From assembly GCA_013176395.1 (NCBI GenBank), contig JABMLP010000015.1, positions 1,178,001 to 1,242,000 on the forward strand: 64,000 nt of DNA, given 5' to 3'. The position numbers and the translations under genes were made by a program. Every line of letters starts with the position of its first letter. The stretch's first letter is position 1. The notes below the pieces were generated by a model. The model did no database searches. It was not told the origin of the DNA and saw nothing but the letters and a program-made list of their open reading frames with translations. Shown here in pieces: positions 56,037 to 64,000 of this stretch. This DNA is from Venturia oleaginea (lineage: Eukaryota; Ascomycota; Dothideomycetes; Venturiales; Venturiaceae).

Positions 56037-56848
56037 GGGATGGTCACATGGCTTGTCTCTTGACCTTGAAATCCTTCAATTTGACAGCGTCGTAGCGATA
56101 TATCATAACAATGAGCTGGAGACCTTATGACGGTTCTTCAATTCGAAATTACATGCTTCCAAAGACCACCAATGCACGATATCGACGAATTTCTAGCGAT
56201 CTGGCTGAAGAGAGGGTACCAAAAAGTTATCCATGCCTATCCAGGACTAATAAAACATTATCTTGATTTACAAAGTTGACTTCTGAATACAAGCAACATC
56301 AAATAACAACGGTCCGCATGCACACCTGGCAGATGTAACCTGGTGGATAGCTCGCCAGAACTCATTGCCGCCTATCGCAATCAGGGTGGTCTCATACGCA
56401 GCTAATGTGAAGCGATGTATGTTTTCGAATGGAAGATGCACAGAGGGCTTACTAGATCTGTCAATGTAATGCTTCCAAGAGGCTGAGGTCTTCCGTCGCA
56501 GTGATTGCGAGTGTCTGGCAACCGCTTCTTGCACATCGCCAGTGGAATCTCTTGAGATCGGAACTGGATTCTCGTGTGGCTGTGATAACCGTAGTATTTA
56601 TATCAAGCCATTGAGCACATCAATTTATAGGGATGTTGGTGAGGTTGCGACGAAGCAGCCAATCGTGAGACCTCATGCAGACCAAGGTTCCCAGCCTTCC
56701 GCCCCACAGCATCGCACTTCATCTCATCCCGTCCTAATCTCATCACTTCTTGTCCCCCAGCAACGCCGTCTGTTTCTGCCTGTGGGATAACCAGGAAGTG
56801 AGTATGATATGTCCGAAAACTTCTGCCGAACAGAATATCTTTAGAATA
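56037..56848. other. Intergenic or decayed, unresolved frames
   Basis: An 88-codon minus-strand frame (56268-56534) reads like protein (HLPFENIHRFTLAAYETT) but has no recognisable domain or splice partner. No RNA gene or repeat was seen. Confidence 0.35.
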
Positions 56849-57531
56849 ATGGCAAGCTCCGTGTACACCCCTGAGCAACAACGAAGACTATTTCGCAGAT
56901 TCGAGCATCCTACTACACGAGCCGTTGACAAACAATACGCCGAGCCCACTGTATCTCTGTTATACTGGCGATGATGAATGGATGAAGGAGATGCATTATC
57001 TCGCCTTCAGGCCATTGCATGCAGCATGCCTGAGCGAACGTGCAGTGGATTGCCACCTATACCAGAGATTCCACTTCACAACCACTGGCTTTAATGTCTG
57101 CTCCCAGTTCTTGATTGATCTTGTCTCAGAATCCTGCGATGGTGTTGAGATCTGCCCGCATGCGCGAAGTTTTTTTTTTGCACGAACCGCTGTTCGAATA
57201 CCCTATCAGCATCGCACTAGGTAGTCCATTTGCCATACAAAAGAACTACGACGACCACGATGAAGCCACAGAAAGCGATGCTGTAGAGCAGATGACGAGA
57301 GAGGAAGAGCATGTGAACTATTGGAAAAGGAGATGTCGTTTTCTTTCAATTGTCCATACAAGATTGCGAACGACCAAGCAGCTCACTGCACTCGACCTCG
57401 CCGGTCATTTTAAGAACCAGCAACGCCAATACGAGGACTGCCTACTGCTCCTTGGCCACGTCATTATGACAGTGTCTTCTTGTGCTTCGCCATCACGGAA
57501 AGAACCAGCTGCAATCGCTTCTCATCCATGA
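56849..57531 (+). pseudogene. Disrupted gene of unknown function
   Basis: Three frames follow each other on the plus strand. The first begins MASSVYTPEQQRRLFRRFE (56849). The next contains DDEWMKEMHYLAFRPLHAA. The third reads FEYPISIALGSPFAIQKNYD and ends KEPAAIASHP at 57531. The change from the second to the third falls near a run of ten T residues at 57170-57179, a site prone to slippage or sequencing error. No clear introns join the pieces. The protein is unknown. Confidence 0.3.
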
Positions 57532-58102
57532 GAGCTGCTGGCCTGGCCCCTTCATGGATTATCTGGGTCCTCCTCGTAATTTTATCAAAAGTTTGACCTG
57601 CCCATGAGGATGCTGTGCTACGCGTTGCATCAAGGTGCTTTCTCAAGAAACACACAGTCTTGGTGGTCTTCCCCCAGTGCGGAGGTGCTCGACGTGGCCA
57701 CGTCTGTGTAGGATTTATGAGGGACTGAAGAGGGATGCGGGCGTTCGGAGTCTGAGGATGGGGTAGGAGCTCGAGGAAAGTGAAGCCTATTGCGGACGAT
57801 GTTTGAAGCGTCTATGAAGTGGTTAGTGTTTCCACAAGCAGAAATGTTACTACTTGCAGTCCAGATTGAACACCAAGTGCTGGTTGCTCGCTGCCGTGTT
57901 TTATCGACCAAAGCCTGTCCTGGCTATGGTGAATTAGCTAACATCAGTGTATCCGGGCCCTAACAAAGCACTGAGTGCTGCTTACTAGTGTTTGTTTTTC
58001 GACGCCAAAGTCACGTGTGGCCAACAAAGGCTTTGTACAAACTTGCAACACGACTCTTGGAAGCTCTTCATCACCAACTATTCATCTCGCTAAACTGCAT
58101 AG
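57532..58102. other. Intergenic
   Basis: There is no supported gene. A minus-strand frame at 57630-57911 has Ser/Pro-rich content but no start context, domain or splice support. Confidence 0.4.
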
Positions 58103-59274
58103 ATGAGTAACGGCGACCCTCCTCCCTCCTTCTAACGGCCAAGCGGCAACTGTGGACGGCAAGAGATTGCCCATCCGCACGTTGTCTACAAAGCAACAGA
58201 TAGCGTCGTCACTTTATCAGCGGGAGCTGGTATCCTTGACGACAACTTCGCGCCTGCCAGCGTCGTTACAAGTAGCGGTGCTCCAGAAGGAGCAAGTACA
58301 CCCCAGCAGACATCTCAGCAAGCTGAGAAGCTTGACAAGAACGAAGAAAATGCGTTCATCCGCGCGTTCGAAGGAAAAGTCCCACCAGGTGCTCCTGATG
58401 GGAAACTGGCTAAGAGGAAACAGTGGTTGGGTTATTGCCTCTACTGCGGTGAACTATGGGACTTCAAATTCCCCGCCATTGCCGCTTGGGTATGCGGACA
58501 ATCACACCCTGGTAAAGCTTGTGACTGCCATTGGGCCATCAAAAAGGTTTACGAGGATTGGGGTACCCAAGCCGCAGAACTACAAAGGATGCAGAAGTAT
58601 TGTCCTGACCAAATCCCAAGCGAAGCGGATGCTGAACTTGGCGATGGTGCCAATGGAGAATCTTCAACTCAGCCTAATAAGGACGTCGACATGGCTGATG
58701 CAAGTTCATCGAAAGTCAACGATTCTAACGGAAAATCCAAGGCCTCCGAGACGAAAGCTGATAAATCAGCTGGGTCGAAGAAAGCCGAGGGCCTCCAGGA
58801 CAAGTCTTCTGACACGCCAATGACCGACGATAATTCACCTGAGTCAAAGCCAAAGACCCCAAGGTCAAGCCCCAGAACAAAGCCAAGGAGGGATCTGATG
58901 GCAAAGCCAAATATCAGAGAATCTTGGTTGGCAAGAAAGAGTACGACTTAAAGTCAGAAGCTTTCACGACACTTGAATCTCTGAAGCTACACTACGACTT
59001 CATTCCGAAGGCAGAAGCCACGGAATTTAGAGCGTGGAAATTAGCTCGACAATGGGACCAAACATACCAGGTTGGTGCCAAGAGCCCCAGGATGGATGGA
59101 TGGTACCCGTCGTCGTATGCTCCTCCGCCAATGCATGGTGGGTATGGTGGACAGAGGCCATTTGTGCAGCAGTCGCAAATGCAGTATGCTCCCCAGTACC
59201 CTCCGCAGGCCATGATCAATATGCCGCTCGATTTCGACAGCCCTGGAAGGCCGCAGGTGTGGTTCATCCATTGA
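58103..59274 (+). pseudogene. Conserved-looking unknown protein with three frame changes
   Basis: The ATG at 58103 begins MSNGDPPPSF and stops at once; reading one frame over continues SNGQAATVDG, and then back to the first frame with EIAHPHVVYKATDSVVTL. That main frame runs to about 58850 through LAKRKQWLGYCLYCGEL, FPAIAAWVCG, CDCHWAIKKVYEDWG and a Lys/Ser/Asp-rich region. At about 58842-58860 the sequence shifts again to a frame reading AKYQRILVGKKEYDLKSEAF and KAEATEFRAWKLARQWDQTY. It ends in a Tyr/Gly/Pro/Gln-rich tail at 59274 (QMQYAPQYPPQAM). Each change is a single base. Either the gene is damaged or the assembly has errors. The family is not recognised; CxxC-type pairs suggest metal binding. 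Confidence 0.5.
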
Positions 59275-59877
59275 AGAGGCTGGTTTGGAGCTTGCGAATG
59301 CTGAAGGTTGGACATTGCGAATTTTGACAGCAGAGGCAAATCTTGACGTGGGAAAGTCAAATTTGCCGGCCATGACATGGGGTAGTAAGCGGTCAAGCAT
59401 TTTGAATTGTTATTGACATGTTATGAGGCTGGGAATGGATACAAAGCCAGTTCGAGGACAGGTTACGCAGAACTGACTTGGGGAAAGCTGTACTGGGTAG
59501 TCAATCCTGCCGATGTCGACCCTGAATTTGGAAAGGCGAGCGCAGGAACGACATGATGAGTCGCAAGCCTGACATGATTAACGAACGGTACACAAGGTAG
59601 AAACGTACAAGAAAAGAAAGGCAATCGAAAGACATTCACTTTTGAAATTTCATTTCATACCATATGTCATATGCAAGTAGACTCCGTCATCCTAGTAGGC
59701 CCGTGGGCCGTTCCCAAACAGTAGCAATAAAAAAGAGCAAAGGCGGACCGCGGTGGTAGTTCAAGACCCCATCCCACTATGTCCCTCTAGATTCAATGAT
59801 ACAACCCACCAGTGACGAGGAAACTATTGCCACTGAATGTTAAAGAAAAACGAGACGCCAAATCATGTACACGACAA
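59275..59877. other. Intergenic, convergent gene ends
   Basis: This 603-bp stretch lies between the 3' end of the disrupted unknown gene and the 3' end of the BiP gene. It should include the BiP 3' UTR. No gene is supported. Confidence 0.5.
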
Positions 59878-62077
59878 CTATAGTTCGTCGTGGCTGGATG
59901 GCTCATCATCACCGTCATCTGGCGAGCCTCCTGCACCGCCGCTCTCGCCGTACAACTTGCTGGTGATTGGGTACGCAATACCGCTGAGCTTCTCCTTCTG
60001 CTCCTCAAAGTCTTCGGTGGTAGCGGTGGCGGCGTTCTCCTCAATCCAGTCCTGGGTCTCTTTAATGGCCTCGAGAAGCTGCGAAATTTGTTAGCATAAG
60101 ATTTTGTGATGTGGATCGTTGAATTCAACTCACGGATTCCTTGTCATCTTCCTCGATCTTGCCACCTAGTCCCTTCTCATCGGCGACCTGGTTCTTCAAG
60201 TTGTATGCGTAGTTTTCAAGACCGTTGCGAGCTTCGATGCGCTCCTTGACGGCCTTATCTTCGTCGGCGTACTTCTCAGCCTCTTCAACCATACGCTCGA
60301 TCTCGTCGGCGCTCAATCGACCCTTGTCGTTGGTGATGGTGATGGACTCGACCTTTCCAGTTCCCTTATCGCTGGCGCTGACCTTGAGGATACCGTTGGC
60401 GTCGAGCTCGAATGTCACCTCAATTTGAGGAACACCACGGGGAGCGGCAGGAATGTTAGTAAGCTCAAATTTACCTAGCTGGTTGTTGTCCTTGGTGAGG
60501 GATCGTTCTCCTTCGAATACCTGGATCAAGACGACGGGCTGGTTATCGGCGGCAGTAGAGAAGATCTGGCTCTTCTTGGTTGGGATAGTTGTACCACGCT
60601 TGATCAAGGTGGTCATAACACCGCCGGTGGTTTCGATACCTAGTGTCAATGGGTTCACGTCCATGAGAACGACACCGGATGCAGAGTCTTCACCAGCGAG
60701 GATACCACCCTGAACAGCAGCACCGTATGCGACAGCTTCATCGGGGTTGACATCTTTGCGAGCCTTCTTTCCAAAGAACTCCTCCAACATCTGCTGAACC
60801 TTGGGAATACGAGTGGAACCACCAACGAGGACGATGTCGTCAATGTCAGACTTCTTGAGCTTGGCGTCCTTGAGGACCTGCTCAACAGGCTTGAGGGTCT
60901 TCTTGAACAAATCATTGTTGAGCTCTTCGAATTTTGCGCGGGACAGAGTCTCGGACATGTCAATGCCGTCAAAGAGACCTTCGATTTCAATACGGGTGGA
61001 CATCTGGGAAGAGAGAGTTCGCTTGGCCTTCTCAGCCTCGCGCTTCAATTTACCCATGGCCTTATTGTTAGTTGTAATATCGACGTTGTGCTGCTTATTG
61101 AATTTCTTGGCCAAGAAGTTGATGACACGCTGATCGAAATCCTCACCACCCAAGTGGGTGTCACCAGCGGTGGAAAGAACCTCAAAGACACCAGAGTCGA
61201 CAGTGAGAGCGGAAACATCAAAGGTTCCACCGCCCAAATCGTAGACGATGATCTGACGCTCCTCCTCGCTTTGCTTATCAAGGCCATAAGCCAAAGCGGC
61301 TGCGGTTGGCTCGTTGACGACACGAAGAACATTGAGACCGGCAATGGTACCAGCATCTTTGGTGGCGGCACGCTGGTTGTCGTTGAAGTAGGCAGGGACG
61401 GTTACAACGGCGTTGGAGACCTTCTGTCCCAAGTACGACTCGGCGACCTCCTTCATTTTCTGGAGAACCATGGCAGAGATTTCCTCGGGAGAGAATGTCT
61501 TCTCCTCACTGTAGATGGGGTTAGCGTATGCCACTTTTCCCTTTGCTTTCCAATGTGCTTACCCGTGTACATCGACCTTGACGCGAGGTTGTCCATCACG
61601 GCCAATGACCTTGAATGGGAAGTGCTTCATGTCCTTCTTCACATCGGCATCGCTAAACTTGCGTCCGATTAATCGCTTAATATCGAAAACTGTTCGCTCC
61701 GGGTTACTGGCGAACTGATTCTTTGCGGCGTCTCCAACAAGGCGTTCATCGTCGGTGAAAGCGACCCAAGAAGGTGTGATACGATTACCCTGATCGTTGG
61801 TAAGGATTTCGACTGGGAAGGGGATAGGTTAGTACGTAGAAGCCAATGAAGGATATGGACAGATCTCACCTTTGCCATTCTTCATGACACCGACACAGGA
61901 GTACGTGGTTCCCAAATCAATACCGATGACTGGCCCAGTAACGGCATTATCCTTTAGCGGTGCTTGGTCATCGGCGTGGGCCAGTGTGGAAAAGATCAGT
62001 GGAGCGCATAAGACGAGAAACAAGTAGAAGAGGGTGCTCAAGCCGGAGCTTGAACTACCACCCCGCGATCGAGCCAT
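59878..62077 (-). CDS. KAR2: ER Hsp70 chaperone BiP/Kar2
   Basis: Four exons (61870-62077, 61563-61812, 60134-61508, 59878-60078) and introns of 57, 54 and 55 bp give 677 residues. The N-terminal signal sequence is hydrophobic ([20 protein letters not shown]). The ATPase domain starts [18 protein letters not shown] and contains [26 protein letters not shown] and [14 protein letters not shown]. The substrate-binding domain has [15 protein letters not shown] and [20 protein letters not shown]. The C-terminus is HDEL, the ER retention signal. It folds proteins entering the ER and takes part in the unfolded protein response. Length and exon layout fit fungal BiP. The last exon carries a Gly/Asp-rich linker before HDEL. 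Confidence 0.97.
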
Positions 62078-62941
62078 TGGAAATGTGTGGTTGTGTATGT
62101 GTATCCAGGAGAGCGGTGATGAAGCTCTATGGGGAGTACTGGAGAGGATGTAAGGAGAGGAAAAGGGCAGAGGAGGAACCGGCCTTTTCTAGTCGAGTTG
62201 AAGTGTGATGTTGAAGAGAAGGAAAAACGTACGGAAGCGTTGGTGATATATATTCTCGAGATGCCAGGTGGAACTTTTTGTTAACACAGTTGCTCAGGCT
62301 GAACGCCACTAACGATCCCTGCTGCCGTGAGGACACTTTGCACTTTGCCGCCGAGTCAGGTCTTCTAGAAAGCTCACCCGCACGTGATGACATATTAAAC
62401 CCAATAAACTCTCAATAAAACTTCAATATATTCCATTTCGAGAGCATTATAGTACGAACACTAAGTAAGTATATGTGTCATTCTCGACTGAGGCCATGCT
62501 GTCGCATTCCTCCCTTCTTCCACGCCCAACACTACTCTGAACATCTGTACTTGGTACCACCTCCTTGCCACAGCTCAGGAGTACCAAAGCTCCCCCGATC
62601 CATCATTGCATTTTTCCGGGTGATTGGAATATAACAATGTAGCCACTTGGCGGGTCACTATTTTCTATGACCTTCGTCTACATTCTTGCTATGCCAACCA
62701 CACTGTCAATGCTGCTATCGCAACCTCTCATCTTCAAGGAACCTATCCCTGTATGGATTTGGGTTCATCAAACACTCGACACAATGGCCCTTGGGCTTTG
62801 AAAAGTTTTAGAATTCAGCAAGGAGATGGAAGTGGGAGCAATGATTTGATGACCAAGACTTGAGTAGAATCAGGATAGAATAGTCAGAGAATTCCATTTC
62901 CATCGTCTTGTACGTTTCTTGTGCCAATGACCAGAGCGCTT
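62078..62941. promoter_or_regulatory. BiP upstream region with stress-type motifs
   Basis: Upstream of the BiP start (62077) lie TTCTAGAA (62363-62370), a match to the inverted-unit heat-shock element core, and CACGTG (62381-62386). Heat-shock and E-box-like sites are known upstream of fungal BiP genes, but no clear unfolded-protein-response element was recognised. The stretch also includes the 3' flank of the cysteine-rich protein gene. No other gene is supported. Confidence 0.4.
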
Positions 62942-63470
62942 TCATGGTGGCGGCGGCTTATTAGGAACGCAGCATCTAACATCATCAGGACCAGGACAGA
63001 GCCCACTATTGCCTGTTTAGTGGACATGTACATAAACACGGTCAGAACGGGACTTACGACACAAAATGGCCACCAACGCAATTCCCTCCCGATCCAACAT
63101 TCCTGCAGCTCCCAACTGCTCCTGTTGATTTGACAGTGCAAGAACGGAACATGCAACATTTTACGTTAGTAGGGTCTGTTGTGGTATGAGCGAGTTGATT
63201 CTTGTTTCACAATATAGAAGTGGCATCAAAACTTACCGTTAGGACAATCGCCAACGGTCTGAAAACCACCTTGGCATGATTTCTCGCAGGTGCCTTTGAT
63301 GCCCTGGCAAGAATCAGGGATGTGAATCTTGTGAGACAGGAAATACTTACATTGTGATCGCATTTGCCCCCAATGGAGCGCCCGTCCAAAGCGAATGGGT
63401 TGGCAAGCGGCTTAGCGTTTGGTAACGCAAGACTGAGCGCTGCGAGCGAGACGATAAGTGAGAAGCGCAT
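62942..63470 (-). CDS. Small secreted protein with two cysteine-rich modules
   Basis: Four exons (63351-63470, 63237-63303, 63058-63175, 62942-63005) with introns of 47, 61 and 52 bp join in frame to 122 residues. The signal peptide is MRFSLIVSLAALSLALP. Two similar modules follow. Module 1 is KCDHNGIKGTC, SCQGGF, GDCP and VKCC. Module 2 is CTVKSTGAVGSC, NCVGGHF, GLCPGPDDVRCC. Each has six cysteines with the spacing C-x(8-10)-C-x(3-8)-C-x9-C-x(7-8)-CC. The C-terminus is Pro-rich (VPNKPPPP). Such modules occur in fungal secreted enzymes and in small candidate effectors; I do not name a family. The ATG at 63470 is chosen because it begins the signal peptide. Confidence 0.72.
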
Positions 63471-64000
63471 CTTGTTCAATCAGTTTTCCTGTCAGTAGAT
63501 TGGAGACAAAGGGTGAACAAAGCCAATAAGAGTTCGAAGAACGACCCTGTCTCTTTAATACCCAACTTTCTCCCATCACCGTCGTGCAAACTAAAATTAC
63601 AATCCTCGGCGGTCTATTTCTGGATTGCACAAGGCCAAAGACGAGGCATAGAATTAGGCCTCCTGCGCATCAGAATTCCTATGATCCTGTGTTGACGTTG
63701 TACAAATCTCGTATTCACCCTGTGCTACCAATATGCGGGGACCAATGATCGTGGATTCTTCGTTCAAATGTTTGACTGAGGTGTACAAGGCTACCTTCGC
63801 ATGAAGACGAATCTGGGGTGATCTGCAAAGCCGGGCAACGTGCTGGAACTATGGTGCTGGTCCTGACAAATTTAGCATGCGATTTCATCGATGAAGGAAC
63901 GTCGAGGATCATGCAGCAACTTGAAGGCTTCAGACGGCAAAATAAATTCACAAACGCAGGGCAGCTATGTTGAACGTAGTTTTCGATTGCGTCGAGGCAC
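63471..64000. other. Intergenic to window end
   Basis: This 530-bp stretch contains the promoter of the cysteine-rich protein gene. Short frames at 63412-63630 and 63715-63951 have no domain. Nothing else is seen, and a gene could start beyond the window edge. Confidence 0.45.

Overview
The window is nuclear DNA of a filamentous ascomycete fungus. Genes are dense and lie on both strands. Most are split by GT-AG introns of about 45-80 bp with CTAAC/CTGAC-like branch points, and the encoded proteins are fungal types: a BIG1 homologue, a Kin4-type kinase, a BiP chaperone ending in HDEL, a class 3 secreted lipase and berberine-bridge-like FAD oxidases. A leotiomycete-like fungus is a guess from overall feel, not something the sequence proves. 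Exon boundaries were set by hand from splice consensus and reading-frame continuity.

Layout. 0-18 kb: a decayed dienelactone hydrolase, an NFX1/FAP1 zinc-finger protein divergent from BIG1, one Fot1/pogo-type DNA transposon (copy A1), a short inverted-repeat element, eIF3m, UMP kinase and a secreted FAD oxidase. 18-27.6 kb: a transposon nest made of Fot1-like copy A2, Fot1-like relic B, a 5'-truncated Ty3/gypsy chromovirus and Fot1-like element C. 27.9-34.1 kb: an F-box-like protein, a Kin4-type kinase and a class IV aminotransferase. 34.1-38.4 kb: a second inverted-repeat element and an aspartic protease gene broken by Fot1-like element D. 39.4-45.8 kb: a Myb-repeat protein, a thioesterase divergent from a peroxisomal-type acyl-CoA ligase, and the splicing factor Spp2. 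47.7-54.0 kb: an LPMO-like secreted protein, a lipase, a membrane protein and a small F-box-like protein. 54.7-64.0 kb: small or damaged genes of unknown function, the ER chaperone BiP and a two-domain cysteine-rich secreted protein.

The housekeeping genes (eIF3m, UMP kinase, Spp2, BiP, NFX1, Kin4, BIG1) are ordinary and apparently intact. Between them sit secreted or degradative genes (FAD oxidase, LPMO-like protein, lipase, cysteine-rich protein, broken protease, broken dienelactone hydrolase), some decaying. The thioesterase and acyl-CoA ligase share a 316-bp divergent promoter and may act on the same acyl-CoA pool.

The most distinctive signal is the transposon set. Four related Fot1/pogo-like lineages end in ACGTA, duplicate TA and encode (or once encoded) a DDE transposase with a C-terminal CCHC zinc knuckle. 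Three of them (A, C and D) carry subterminal sequence repeated at a 17-bp period; relic B shows only one such unit. The A copies share an internal deletion and differ in the number of 17-bp units; B carries a different, complementary deletion; D keeps a complete frame broken by only two stop codons.
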